Shown piece after piece: positions 33,194 through 42,171 of a stretch of DNA of 64,000 bases; the first letter of the stretch is position 1, and each line of letters begins with the position of its first letter. The stretch is from Treponema sp. (GTDB taxonomy: Bacteria > Spirochaetota > Spirochaetia > Treponematales > Treponemataceae). Below the pieces are notes generated by a model, which saw nothing but the letters and a program-made list of their open reading frames with translations, did no database searches and had not been told where the DNA came from. Location: NCBI GenBank assembly GCA_016286365.1, contig JAEESN010000005.1:62001-126000 (forward strand), written 5' to 3'. The translations under genes were made by a program, and so were the position numbers.

Positions 33194-35119
33194 ATGATAT
33201 CAAAACAAAAGATAAAAGAATTTTTTGGTATAGGAAAGCATTCAGATTACCTCAATAAATTTTTTGACGAAGCAAACATAAGATCAAGCATTTATGTTAC
33301 ATCGGTAATCATCGTTTTAGAGCTTTTTATGATTGGCAACGTACTTTTCCGCCAGCTTTCCGAAGAAACAAGAAGAAGCCTTCAATGGCTTATAACTCAC
33401 CTTGCATGTTATTCAGTTTTACTCGCGTCCTCCCTTGCTCTTTTTATATACTCCGTAATTCACATCAAAAAAAAGACCTATAACAGAAAGACATGGGAAT
33501 TCCTAAAATACGTTTTTTCGATTGTGGCCATAGTCTTTGGAATTTACATTTCTTTTATGGATTACCAGAAGGGCGAACAGTTTATTACGCTGATTACAAT
33601 GACGATTTTTGTCTTCTGCTTTGTTGTATGGCGCCCCGTATATTCAATCTTTCTTTTAGTCGTAACCTACTGGCTTTTCTTTTATATCTGTAATTACTAT
33701 CTTCCTGCCTCTTACGCAACAAGGGTAAACCTTTCGATTATTTTTATAACCCTTCTGATGAATGCAATAAATGCCTACAGACAGAAATACAGCGAAGCTA
33801 CAAAAGAAGAAAAGCTTGAGCACGTGCAGAACATCCTTTTAAAGCTTTCGATCAGCGATGAAATTACAGGAATTGCGAACATGCATTACTTTAGGAGTCA
33901 GGCTCTGGAGCTTTTGCACAATAAAGCAACGGAAATAGATAAACTGATATTCCTCTATCTTGATATCGAAAACTTTAAAATCCTGAACGAAAAATACGGC
34001 TTTTGGGAAGGAAATAAATTCTTAAAAAGCTTTGCCGAAATGACAGAAAAAGTTTTTGAAGGCTCAATCGTTGCTCACTTTTCGAATGATAATTTTGTCG
34101 TTCTTACAAAAAAGGATGCAGTTCCCGAAAAACTCCAGACAATCAGGCGTAATATCCTTGGAATGAATTACGATGTAAAGCTCGGTCTTAAAGTAGGAGC
34201 CTATATTCCGGAAAACCGCGACTGTCTTCCTGTTATTGCCTGTGATCGCGCCCGCTATGCATGTAATACGATTAAAAAACATTACAACAACGACTACTGC
34301 GAATACAACAGCACAATGGCAAATAATTTCCAGAAAAAGCAGTACATCATAAACAATATTGATTCTGCAATTAAAAAAGGAAACATCAAGGTTTACTATC
34401 AGCCTGTTGTAAATACGGAAAACGGAAAGCTCTGCGGACTCGAAGCACTTGCAAGATGGGATGACGAAGAATACGGATTTCTTTCCCCTGCAGATTTTAT
34501 CCAGACACTCGAAGAATACCATCAGATTTCCAAGCTTGATTTATACGTTGTAGAAAGAGTCTGCCTGAATATGGTGAACGCCCGCGATAACGGAATAAAG
34601 CAGCTCCCTGTTTCCTTAAACTTTTCGCGCCTGGACTTTAGCCTTCCAAACCTTGTAGACGATGTTGATTATTATCTAAAAAAATATGACATAGACAAAA
34701 AGCTGATTCACATAGAAGTTACCGAAAGCACCCTTTCCGACAACGATGAACGCTTAAAAGAAACCTTTAATAAATTCCGCACAAACGGCTACGACCTCTG
34801 GCTCGATGATTTTGGTGCCGGTTATTCAGGCCTGAATGTCCTTAAAGAATATGATTTTGATATGATGAAAATCGACATGAAGTTTTTAAGGGATTTTTCC
34901 GGAAACGAAAAAGCAAGAAAGATTTTAAGAAATATAATCAGCATGGCCAAAGAAATCGGAATGTGCACCCTAACCGAAGGAGTCGAAACCCAGGAAGCCT
35001 ACGAATTCCTGAAAGAAAACGGCTGCGAAAAAATCCAAGGCTACCTCTTCGGCCGCCCCATGCCCGACACCGAATTCCTAGAAAAACTAAAATCCAACCT
35101 CTACCAACTCGACCTTTAA
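33194..35119 (+). CDS. Membrane GGDEF-EAL protein, probable c-di-GMP phosphodiesterase
   Basis: This 641-aa protein has an N-terminal membrane region of about six segments (35-195), a GGDEF domain at about 215-360 and an EAL domain at about 385-630. The GGDEF signature is SNDNF, so it should not make c-di-GMP but may bind GTP. The EAL part is intact: EALARW, IEVTEST, LDDFGAGYSG, KIDMKF and TEGVETQ, so it should hydrolyse c-di-GMP. With the degenerate GGDEF protein at 594 and two HD-GYP proteins, this window favours c-di-GMP breakdown over synthesis. Confidence 0.9.
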   Translation: MISKQKIKEFFGIGKHSDYLNKFFDEANIRSSIYVTSVIIVLELFMIGNVLFRQLSEETRRSLQWLITHLACYSVLLASSLALFIYSVIHIKKKTYNRKTWEFLKYVFSIVAIVFGIYISFMDYQKGEQFITLITMTIFVFCFVVWRPVYSIFLLVVTYWLFFYICNYYLPASYATRVNLSIIFITLLMNAINAYRQKYSEATKEEKLEHVQNILLKLSISDEITGIANMHYFRSQALELLHNKATEIDKLIFLYLDIENFKILNEKYGFWEGNKFLKSFAEMTEKVFEGSIVAHFSNDNFVVLTKKDAVPEKLQTIRRNILGMNYDVKLGLKVGAYIPENRDCLPVIACDRARYACNTIKKHYNNDYCEYNSTMANNFQKKQYIINNIDSAIKKGNIKVYYQPVVNTENGKLCGLEALARWDDEEYGFLSPADFIQTLEEYHQISKLDLYVVERVCLNMVNARDNGIKQLPVSLNFSRLDFSLPNLVDDVDYYLKKYDIDKKLIHIEVTESTLSDNDERLKETFNKFRTNGYDLWLDDFGAGYSGLNVLKEYDFDMMKIDMKFLRDFSGNEKARKILRNIISMAKEIGMCTLTEGVETQEAYEFLKENGCEKIQGYLFGRPMPDTEFLEKLKSNLYQLDL

Positions 35120-35131
35120 CGTAAAAAATTT

Positions 35132-35400
35132 ATATAGCGAGGAAGCATAACTATCTATACCAGTTGATTTATGCGCACAAAAAAAACGGGCTTGCTCTGC
35201 GTGTTTTAGCTGGGCACCCCATCCAATTTTTCCCGTTAACTATTTATGTAGCGAGCGGGAGCATAATTCTATACCAATCTGATTTATGTGCAGCAAAAAA
35301 AAGAGGCTGTCCTGCGTGTTTTTAGCTGGACAGCCTCTTTTTTTTGCGAAAGCATAAATCAATATTTAAACCAATTCATGCTCCCCGTCGCATATATAAA
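35132..35400. repeat. Palindromic intergenic repeat in three related pieces
   Basis: Unit A (about 35132-35215) and unit B (about 35243-35345) are imperfect direct repeats: both have GCGAG, GGAGCATAA-like, TGATTTATG, an A-run and GCGTGTTTTAGCTG-like parts. A third piece (about 35345-35399) is the inverse of the start of B, so B plus C form a palindrome of about 155 bp with its centre in the terminator. It lies between convergent genes. It may be a small non-coding mobile repeat or an extragenic palindrome family that serves as a bidirectional terminator. Confidence 0.6.
35295..35345. terminator. Bidirectional terminator between GGDEF-EAL and outer-membrane genes
   Basis: AGAGGCTGTCC (35302-35312) and GGACAGCCTCT (35328-35338) form an 11-bp stem flanked by an A-run on the left and eight Ts on the right, so it works on both strands for the two convergent genes. 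Confidence 0.85.
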
Positions 35401-36648
35401 TTAGCGTGTATAGGTCCAATACAACCCAAACGACCAGTTACCATACTGTGTATTGTTATACATAGTTCTCTGCTGATAGTCGAGGTAGATTGCTACATCG
35501 TTATTGCTATTAACCTGCATGTCTGCATATGGTCTGATGTCGAATACTGTACCACCGTTATAGTTTTTTGTAACAGCATATGTAAAAGCACCTAAGTGGT
35601 GAGCATTTCGTTCAAGAGGATCGTCTGAATCCCAGTATTTATTTTCTGCACCAAATGCGAAAGAAACCCATGTACCAACGTTGAACTGTTTGTTGATTGC
35701 AAAATCAATTCCAGAACCAAAGTAGAATGCGTTAGAGTATGAATCATCTTCGTAGAATGTCATTCCGAATTCTGGTGTTACAGTCATGTTAAGACTTGGA
35801 ATACCGATTACAAAGTTTGTACCAATTCCGTTGATACCGTTATCAGCATCGTTTCCAACATTGTTCATTGCATAGAAGATATTCCATTTAAGATTCTTTC
35901 CAAGGAAGAGTTCAAGACCTGCAAAAAGATCACCGCTTCCAGAACATACTCCATCATAAGCAAAGCTTAATGTGAATAAATCCATTGGGTGAACAGAAAA
36001 TCCTGCGCTAAAATCAAAACCACCTACAGAAGTTGGAGAAGGAAGAGCAAAACCTATCTGGAAGATATCTTTATAAGTATATCTTGCACCAACAGCAGTA
36101 CGTGCATAAGTATTTGCATAGTTTACAAAACCTGCAACATCTGTATTTCCAGGGAAAGCATATTTTAACCCACCCTGTTTAACGTGAGCGCCTTTTCCCC
36201 AGTAGTAGTCACCACAAGCAGGAGCAACACCAACCTTCCATTCAAGACGAGTACCAACACCAATGTCTAAACCAGCTAAAGGATGCCAGAGGAAGTTTAC
36301 ATAGTAAGCATCTGTTAATGAATCATCAATACTTGTGGAACAGAAATCAGAACAGCGGTTAGCAGCATAGAATGCAGTTTTTGGTGTAAATTCAATAAAT
36401 CTTGAACCATTACAATCAAAATCAATAAAGAGACCCCAGTTTACCATTCCTTCCATTGTAAACTGCGCAATGTCAACTCTTGCCTGAAGAGTATCTGTAA
36501 AACCGTAGAAAGTAAAATCTTTTTCTTCTGTGTCAGGAGAACCTGCACCTGCCCATAATGTGTTACGAACACCTGTAGAACCCATTACCTGAGCAGACAA
36601 AGAAACCATTGTCAAAGCCATTAAGGCACCTAAAATAATCTTTTTCAT
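35401..36648 (-). CDS. Outer-membrane beta-barrel protein
   Basis: This 415-aa protein has a signal peptide (MKKIILGALMALTMVSLSAQ) and alternating hydrophobic/polar strands rich in Gly, Phe, Tyr and Asp, ending in WSFGLYWTYTR; such aromatic-rich ends are common in barrels inserted by BamA. It is probably a porin-like or major surface protein. I see no named family match. An AGG-type site precedes the ATG, and a promoter lies at 36743-36771, giving a leader of about 88 nt. The stop is close to the bidirectional repeat terminator. Confidence 0.75.
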   Translation of the reverse strand: MKKIILGALMALTMVSLSAQVMGSTGVRNTLWAGAGSPDTEEKDFTFYGFTDTLQARVDIAQFTMEGMVNWGLFIDFDCNGSRFIEFTPKTAFYAANRCSDFCSTSIDDSLTDAYYVNFLWHPLAGLDIGVGTRLEWKVGVAPACGDYYWGKGAHVKQGGLKYAFPGNTDVAGFVNYANTYARTAVGARYTYKDIFQIGFALPSPTSVGGFDFSAGFSVHPMDLFTLSFAYDGVCSGSGDLFAGLELFLGKNLKWNIFYAMNNVGNDADNGINGIGTNFVIGIPSLNMTVTPEFGMTFYEDDSYSNAFYFGSGIDFAINKQFNVGTWVSFAFGAENKYWDSDDPLERNAHHLGAFTYAVTKNYNGGTVFDIRPYADMQVNSNNDVAIYLDYQQRTMYNNTQYGNWSFGLYWTYTR

Positions 36649-36742
36649 AAAAAAAGACCTCCAGATAAATTGTGAAAAATATACTCCAGAAACGGAGACA
36701 GAACGATTTATAAATTGACTTAAAATTTATGAATTCTAGAAT

Positions 36743-36771
36743 ACTATAGTGGAAAAACCCGATAAGGTCAA
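36743..36771 (-). promoter_or_regulatory. Promoter of the outer-membrane protein gene
   Basis: On the minus strand TTGACC (36771-36766) and TATAGT (36748-36743) are 17 nt apart. Transcription would begin near 36736, giving a leader of about 88 nt, which is long and could hold regulation. Confidence 0.7.
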
Positions 36772-36773
36772 AT

Positions 36774-36906
36774 AAAAAAGGCCGCCCCAAAGGACGACCC
36801 TGTATACATAGCCGCTCGCATAGTCTCGCGGCTCAGACGTTCTTTCGTTGAACCTAAAGCGACCCGCTGTCGCAACTCGCTTTTTAACGGTTCTCCGATT
36901 GTAGGC
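36774..36906 (-). terminator. Structured 3' region and terminator after ugpC
   Basis: A GC-rich hairpin (GGTCGTCC with GGGCGGCC, 36780-36799) followed on the minus strand by six Ts (36779-36774) is the terminator. Two further inverted repeats lie between it and the ugpC stop: AGCCGC/GCGGCT (about 36810-36834) and GCGAC/GTCGC inside AGCGA/TCGCT (about 36860-36885). No gene is seen, and the high GC stands out from the AT-rich surroundings. Confidence 0.65.
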
Positions 36907-38028
36907 TTACCATTTCTTTTCGATTGTGTCGCAGATGTTCAATTCGCCTTCATCCATAGCAAAGAACTTAGCCTTTGTCATGTCTGGAACAACGTTTACT
37001 GAATCTCCTAAGCGGAATTCTGCATTTGCTGTTGTCTTAGCGATGATTGACTGACCTTTGTTAGAAACAAGGTAGAGGTGTGTTTCAGCACCAAGCGGTT
37101 CCTTGTTAGTAATCTTCATCTGCATATCATCTTTTGCAACTGGTTTTTCTGTATATTTGAGGTCTTCCGGACGAATACCGAAAGAAACTTCTTTTCCAAC
37201 ATATGCTTTAAGAGCTTTAGCCTGAGCATCTGTAGGGTTGATTTCGAAAGAACCTTCGTCACAAACGATCTTTCCGTTCTTTTCAAGAACTTTTACTGTA
37301 AGGAAGTTCATTGGAGGTGTACCGATGAATCCTGCTACGAATTTGTTGATTGGGTTATTGTAGAGGTACAATGGAGCACCGATCTGCTGGATAACACCGT
37401 CTTTCATAACAACGATCTTTGTACCCAAAGTCATAGCTTCGATCTGGTCGTGTGTTACGTAAATCATTGTAGCCTGAAGTCTGTTGTGTAAAGCAGCAAG
37501 TTCAGAACGCATTGTTACACGAAGTTTAGCATCAAGGTTAGAAAGTGGTTCATCGAACAAGAATACTTTTGGATTACGAACGATAGCACGTCCTACAGCA
37601 ACACGCTGTCTCTGTCCACCAGAAAGAGCCTTTGGCTTTCTGTCGAGGTACTGTGTAAGGTCGAGCTGTTTAGCAGCATCGCGAACACGGCGATCAATTT
37701 CTGTCTTATCCATCTTGCGGATCTTAAGACCGAATGCCATGTTATCATATACAGTCATATGTGGGTAAAGAGCGTAGTTCTGGAATACCATGGCGATATC
37801 ACGATCCTTTGGAGGAACGTCGTTCATTTCGATACCATCGATGAACAATTTACCGTCTGTAATGTCTTCCAAACCAGCAATCATACGTAATGTTGTTGAT
37901 TTACCACAACCAGAAGGACCTACGAATACGCAGAATTCCTTGTCTTCAATAGTGATATTAGCGTTGCTTACAGCACGAACACCGCCGTCGTAAACTTTAC
38001 CAATACCTTTAAGTTCTACTTTTGCCAT
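36907..38028 (-). CDS. ugpC: UgpC/MsmX-type sugar ABC transporter ATPase
   Basis: This 373-aa protein has Walker [11 protein letters not shown]-loop [11 protein letters not shown], signature [14 protein letters not shown], Walker [13 protein letters not shown] and a C-terminal OB-type regulatory region (FGIRPEDL). It matches the carbohydrate CUT1 ATPase family (MalK, UgpC, MsmX). No permease or binding protein is next to it, so it probably energises several sugar transporters encoded elsewhere, as MsmX does in Bacillus. A GGAGG site precedes the ATG, and the promoter is at 38083-38111. Confidence 0.92.
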   Translation of the reverse strand: MAKVELKGIGKVYDGGVRAVSNANITIEDKEFCVFVGPSGCGKSTTLRMIAGLEDITDGKLFIDGIEMNDVPPKDRDIAMVFQNYALYPHMTVYDNMAFGLKIRKMDKTEIDRRVRDAAKQLDLTQYLDRKPKALSGGQRQRVAVGRAIVRNPKVFLFDEPLSNLDAKLRVTMRSELAALHNRLQATMIYVTHDQIEAMTLGTKIVVMKDGVIQQIGAPLYLYNNPINKFVAGFIGTPPMNFLTVKVLEKNGKIVCDEGSFEINPTDAQAKALKAYVGKEVSFGIRPEDLKYTEKPVAKDDMQMKITNKEPLGAETHLYLVSNKGQSIIAKTTANAEFRLGDSVNVVPDMTKAKFFAMDEGELNICDTIEKKW

Positions 38029-38082
38029 TTAATGTGGCCTCCTTATTCGACTCGTTTGAGCCTAGGGTTATATTATTCTTCT

Positions 38083-38111
38083 ATTGTAACCCGAACAGCC
38101 GCATAAGTCAA
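38083..38111 (-). promoter_or_regulatory. ugpC promoter
   Basis: TTGACT (38111-38106) and TACAAT (38088-38083) are separated by 17 nt on the minus strand. The spacer shares ATGCG and CGGGTTAC with the promoter at 42279-42307, which may mark a common class. Confidence 0.75.
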
Positions 38112-38147
38112 AGGAATTTAAGACAAAATCGTACAAAAATTTAACAA

Positions 38148-38585
38148 TTAATGGCTTACAATTTCTGTCACTACATTTCCATTTTGCATTTCAAATGTTA
38201 CTGTATAATTCTGGCTGTATTTATTTGACAACGACATTTGATTAGCATCATTTGTAAGTAAGTACCATTCGCTCACACCTGACGCAGAATTATTCTTCAA
38301 ATCTTCCCACTCGCCAAGTTCGCAATAATAAAAGTAAAAATCATCTCCAAAATCATCAACCTGCGATTTTGTATAAATACCTTCGCAGGAAACATGAACA
38401 GTTGAATTAGGACCTACAGTTTTAACACTTGAGCTCGTTTTTAAACTGTGATTATAATCTGTCATAAATACAAAAGTATAATCTGTATTATTCACAACCG
38501 AAACATCTGCCACTGCAGGCGAAAGGTCACATCCCATAAAACATAAAGATACAAGGACCAGAAGTCCAAACAACATTTTTTTCAT
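38148..38585 (-). CDS. Small lipoprotein with phase-variable-type promoter
   Basis: This 145-aa protein has a signal peptide and lipobox (LCFMGC). The mature part (VSVVNNTDYTFVFMTDYN and on) looks like a small beta-sandwich, with no family I recognise. It is probably surface-exposed or periplasmic. An AGGGGTG ribosome site precedes the ATG. The promoter spacer contains a 12-G run (see 38650-38681), so length changes in that run should switch expression. The convergent or parallel neighbours do not suggest a function. Confidence 0.78.
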   Translation of the reverse strand: MKKMLFGLLVLVSLCFMGCDLSPAVADVSVVNNTDYTFVFMTDYNHSLKTSSSVKTVGPNSTVHVSCEGIYTKSQVDDFGDDFYFYYCELGEWEDLKNNSASGVSEWYLLTNDANQMSLSNKYSQNYTVTFEMQNGNVVTEIVSH

Positions 38586-38649
38586 TTTTCACCCCTATTT
38601 AAAAAACGTTTATTGTACAAGCTTCAAAATAATGAATCACACAAACTTT

Positions 38650-38681
38650 ATTATCCCCCCCCCCCCGTACATTTTTGTCAA
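38650..38681 (-). promoter_or_regulatory. Promoter with 12-G homopolymer in the spacer
   Basis: On the minus strand TTGACA (38681-38676) and GATAAT (38655-38650) flank a 20-nt spacer containing the poly-G run (12 Gs at 38666-38655, the last used in the -10). A 17-nt spacer would need 9 Gs. As drawn, the promoter should be weak, and slippage could raise it. Confidence 0.65.
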
Positions 38682-38711
38682 CTTAATTTTTTTAAGGTGC
38701 CAACTGATTAT

Positions 38712-39539
38712 TTATTTAAGAAGGGATTCTATTTTTTGTGCTGCAGCATTCAGATAATCACATTCAAGGCTTTCTACATCACCTGCGTCCACTGCCTGGC
38801 ATGTCTTTTCTTCCATAGGGATGCGTGCAAGAACAGGAAGATTAAAGCTTTCTGCAATCTTATCGATATTGCTCTTACCAAATACAGTGATTTCCTTTCC
38901 GCAATCCGGGCATTTTACATAGCTCATATTTTCTACAAGACCAAGGATAGGAATATTCATCAGGTTTGCCATATTAACTGCTTTTTCTACAATAACGCGG
39001 ACAAGCTGCTGTGGAGAAGAAACAACGATGATTCCATCAATAGGAAGCGACTGGAATACAGTAAGAGGTACATCCCCTGTTCCAGGTGGCATATCTACAA
39101 ACATAAAATCAACATCCTTCCAGATTACATCAGTCCAGAACTGTTTAACGGCTCCGGCAATAACAGGTCCCCTCCAGATAACAGGGTCTGTAGCATTCTG
39201 TAAAAGGAAATTCATAGACATAAGCTGAATACCGGAATCAGTAACAACAGGATTCAATGCTTCTTCGTTTTCGAGTGCAGTTGCTTTTTCTTCATCTACA
39301 CCAAAGCTTTCAGGAATAGAAGGTCCTGTAATATCAGCATCAAGGATGGCAGTCTTAAAACCATGTTTATTTACCTTACTTGCAAGCATACTTGTAACAA
39401 GGGATTTACCTACTCCACCCTTACCACTTACAATTGCAATCACCTTTTTTACGCTGCTTTTTGGATTTAAATCAACATGAAAATCTCTCTTTTCGCAATC
39501 CTGACTGCAGCTGGAACAGTCATGTGTACATTCTGCCAT
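38712..39539 (-). CDS. mrp: Mrp/ApbC-type P-loop Fe-S carrier ATPase
   Basis: This 275-aa protein has a deviant Walker A GKGGVGKS, ILDADITGPSIP, MPPGTGD and the C-terminal pair CPDCGKE (metal site) of Mrp/NBP35 proteins, which deliver Fe-S clusters to apoproteins. The N-terminus has a Cys-rich stretch (CTHDCSSCSQDC) like eukaryotic NBP35, which would bind an extra 4Fe-4S cluster. The ATG at 39539 has a TAGGAG site 6 nt upstream; a further in-frame start is open but lacks a site. The locus is followed by the poly-G promoter region on the same strand. Confidence 0.9.
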   Translation of the reverse strand: MAECTHDCSSCSQDCEKRDFHVDLNPKSSVKKVIAIVSGKGGVGKSLVTSMLASKVNKHGFKTAILDADITGPSIPESFGVDEEKATALENEEALNPVVTDSGIQLMSMNFLLQNATDPVIWRGPVIAGAVKQFWTDVIWKDVDFMFVDMPPGTGDVPLTVFQSLPIDGIIVVSSPQQLVRVIVEKAVNMANLMNIPILGLVENMSYVKCPDCGKEITVFGKSNIDKIAESFNLPVLARIPMEEKTCQAVDAGDVESLECDYLNAAAQKIESLLK

Positions 39540-39614
39540 ATATACTCCTAAAAATAAATAATCAAAAAAATTTGAGTAGTCTAACGTTGAACGAAAATTA
39601 CTCAAGACCTTATA

Positions 39615-40844
39615 TTAAATAAAATTCTGTCTTTCGTAAACTGCTTTTATATCATTAGAAGCTTTTAAAATTACGCGTGCAATCTCGGGATCAAGGGCTG
39701 TCCCTTCAAGTTCCTTTATAATCTCGAGCATTTTGTCAAAGGTAACAGGTGCTCTGAATGCTGCTCCAGTCAAAAGATTATCGATGTAGTTTGCGCCGGC
39801 CATAACTCTTCCTGCAAGAGGGATTTTTTCTCCAGAAAGCCCGTAAGGATAGCCGTTTCCATCCCAACGCTCATGATGATAGAGTGTCATATCGCAAAGG
39901 ATTTCAAGATAATCGTGATTCATCTGCGACATATTTGCCTTAATCAGGTTATAACCAAAAATAGGATGAGTATGTAAAATCTTAGTTTCCTTGTCGTTCA
40001 GAGCGCCCTTTTTATTAAGGATTGAATCAGGAATGGAAATAACCCCGATATCATGAAGATAAGAAGCTGTAACGTAATTGAATACCGTGTTGTCTGTAAG
40101 AATATCAGAATATTTTTTATTTCGCTGAAGGTAATTACAGATGATTTCTACATAGTTTGAACTTCTGGCAAGATGCTTTTCGAGCCCTGCCTGTTTCTGA
40201 GAAAGCATTGCAACATAACTTGCAGTAATTTCACGCTGAGAGTTAAAAGCCTTTACGACTTCTTTATAATCAGTGTCGACGATTGTAGTATTTCGGGAAG
40301 CAACAATGAGTACAACGCAGGCAACAAGACAATATTCAATAGTAAGACCTGCTGTATACTGAGTAAGCCATCGCTCCGGAGTAATGCCGCTCGTATATCC
40401 TGGAATAAGGAAGTAGGCTCTGTGGATAAGACTTATAATCATAAGTATATAAGAGATGATTAAAATCTTTATGCTGAATTTTCTGTCCAGATAGATACAG
40501 CTTAAAAGAGGTACAATGATATACGAAATATAAAGAAGACTTCCCTGCCCTATTGAAATTATAATTACATTGGTTTCTACCGTAAAAAGGATGATGTATT
40601 TAATCACAGAAGAATAAGGCCTTATTTTTTCAAAGATGAATGCAATACAGTATCCGCAGATAAAGATGATTAAATCTATATAAATGAGTTTAATATCAAA
40701 TTCCGGGAAGATTCCAGACTGACGGCCAAGCAGTAAAAACGGGATGGCAATTAAAAACCAAAGGATTATGCGCATGATGAATTTATTCTGCTTGTATTCG
40801 TTTGTCTTAAAAAATCGCTCAAAGGAATCGTTAAAATTCTTCAT
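39615..40844 (-). CDS. Membrane HD-GYP protein, partly divergent
   Basis: This 409-aa protein has an N-terminal region with about six membrane segments (25-190), a coiled linker and an HD-GYP domain at about 215-405. Active-site parts HDIGVISIPD, HTHPIFGY, HHERWDGNGYP are present, but the usual HDxGK is HDIGV and the usual DALTSxRPY segment is DNLLTGAAF, so activity may be reduced. HD-GYP proteins hydrolyse c-di-GMP to GMP or pGpG. It overlaps by 14 nt the paralogue at 40831-42063, from which it probably arose by duplication. Confidence 0.88.
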   Translation of the reverse strand: MKNFNDSFERFFKTNEYKQNKFIMRIILWFLIAIPFLLLGRQSGIFPEFDIKLIYIDLIIFICGYCIAFIFEKIRPYSSVIKYIILFTVETNVIIISIGQGSLLYISYIIVPLLSCIYLDRKFSIKILIISYILMIISLIHRAYFLIPGYTSGITPERWLTQYTAGLTIEYCLVACVVLIVASRNTTIVDTDYKEVVKAFNSQREITASYVAMLSQKQAGLEKHLARSSNYVEIICNYLQRNKKYSDILTDNTVFNYVTASYLHDIGVISIPDSILNKKGALNDKETKILHTHPIFGYNLIKANMSQMNHDYLEILCDMTLYHHERWDGNGYPYGLSGEKIPLAGRVMAGANYIDNLLTGAAFRAPVTFDKMLEIIKELEGTALDPEIARVILKASNDIKAVYERQNFI

Positions 40845-42063
40845 CGGTTAAAACCCCTCCATCCCTAATAACACGAACTTCTGTATCACATTCTAAAAGG
40901 GTATCGACAATAACAGGATCCAGTGCAGAACCAGCCATATTTTTAATGATTGTAAAAGATTCCTGAATAGAAAAAGCCTTTTTGTAAGAACGGACAGAAA
41001 GAAGCGCGTCGAGGATATCTGCAATAGTCATGATTCTGGCACAGATTGGAATTTCATCACCTATAAGGCGATTAGGATAACCTGTTCCATCCATGTGCTC
41101 GTGATGACAAAGCGACATATCCCTTGCAATTTCTATAAGCTCAGGATCCATAATCGGGCGCATTTTTTTCTCGATAAATTCTGCTCCGTCTCGCGGATGT
41201 CTTTGAATTATACTGAATTCCTCTTTAGTAAGAGTTCCTTCCTTATTAAGAATATCATCAGGTACACAGATTTTTCCTAAATCATGAAAAGGAGCTGCAC
41301 TTACCATTATGGGGAGTGTGTGTTCATTTACAACTTCGGGATATAAATTTTTCTGCATGAGTTTGATACACAAAAGCCAGACATATTCCGAAGTCTTTTT
41401 AATATGTTCACCGGTATTTTCGTCCTTTGCTTCGATGATGTTTGCAAATCCAAAGTTAAGCTGATTCTGGACATTCTGAATGGTACGCTTGTGTTCATAA
41501 ATCGAAATCAAAATTTTTCTGATTGAAAAAGAGAGATAAAAACAGAATATTCCAAAAAGACTGAATTCCAAAGCCCCTGCTGCCGTATGATTAATTCCCC
41601 ATTCTTCCAGTGTTGTTTCGATCTGTGAAGCCGGAAGAAGATTCGCACGAATTGTAAAAGAAATCATCATAAATACAAAGGCAATGATTTCTACCTGGAA
41701 AGTAAAAAACTGATCAAAGTACATGCAGCTTAAAAGAACAATCAAAACATAAGTAATATAAACAATTACACCGTTTAATATGGAAAGAGAAAAAACTGCA
41801 ATCTCTATACCAACGATTAAAAAGTATTTATTAAAACGGCTGTCCGAATGTTTTTTAGTAACAAAATAAAAGAAAAAGGCAAAGAAAATGGCAATTGCCC
41901 AGGATATGAAAAAATTACCCATCGGGAAACTGTTATAAATTTTAAGCTCACGCAGAATCCACAAAACCGGATAAACCAGGGTAAGCAAAAATGCAAGACG
42001 GGTAAGAATAGAATTTACATTTTTTTCGTTAGACTTAAAAAAGTTCTCTAAGCTTTGGTCCAT
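40831..42063 (-). CDS. Membrane HD-GYP phosphodiesterase
   Basis: This 410-aa protein has about six membrane segments (20-190), then an intact HD-GYP domain: FHDLGKICVPD, HPRDGAEFI, HHEHMDGTGYP, DILDALLSVRSYK. It should degrade c-di-GMP at the membrane. It is the first gene of a two-gene unit with a related copy; the two proteins are similar in membrane region and domain order. TATAAT at 42071-42076 ends 7 nt before the ATG and no ribosome site is seen, so the message is likely leaderless. Confidence 0.9.
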   Translation of the reverse strand: MDQSLENFFKSNEKNVNSILTRLAFLLTLVYPVLWILRELKIYNSFPMGNFFISWAIAIFFAFFFYFVTKKHSDSRFNKYFLIVGIEIAVFSLSILNGVIVYITYVLIVLLSCMYFDQFFTFQVEIIAFVFMMISFTIRANLLPASQIETTLEEWGINHTAAGALEFSLFGIFCFYLSFSIRKILISIYEHKRTIQNVQNQLNFGFANIIEAKDENTGEHIKKTSEYVWLLCIKLMQKNLYPEVVNEHTLPIMVSAAPFHDLGKICVPDDILNKEGTLTKEEFSIIQRHPRDGAEFIEKKMRPIMDPELIEIARDMSLCHHEHMDGTGYPNRLIGDEIPICARIMTIADILDALLSVRSYKKAFSIQESFTIIKNMAGSALDPVIVDTLLECDTEVRVIRDGGVLTDEEF

Positions 42064-42070
42064 TACAAAT

Positions 42071-42098
42071 ATTATACATTCAAAAAGCGTAAAATCAA
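42071..42098 (-). promoter_or_regulatory. Promoter of a likely leaderless HD-GYP gene
   Basis: TTGATT (42098-42093) and TATAAT (42076-42071) are 16 nt apart, and the -10 ends 7 nt before the ATG at 42063. No Shine-Dalgarno is present. Confidence 0.6.
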
Positions 42099-42171
42099 AA
42101 TAAAAAGATATAAGTTCGTGATTATATGATTATAATGTGATGATTATAAAGCAGGAGAAAGTGCCGTTAAA

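Noticed and set aside
35132-35400. CRISPR array
   Set aside because: Only two imperfect direct units, one inverted piece, no regular spacers and no cas genes in the window.
38613-39203. 196-aa plus-strand open frame
   Set aside because: It lies across the poly-C tract and antisense to mrp, has no ribosome site and no protein-like motif.
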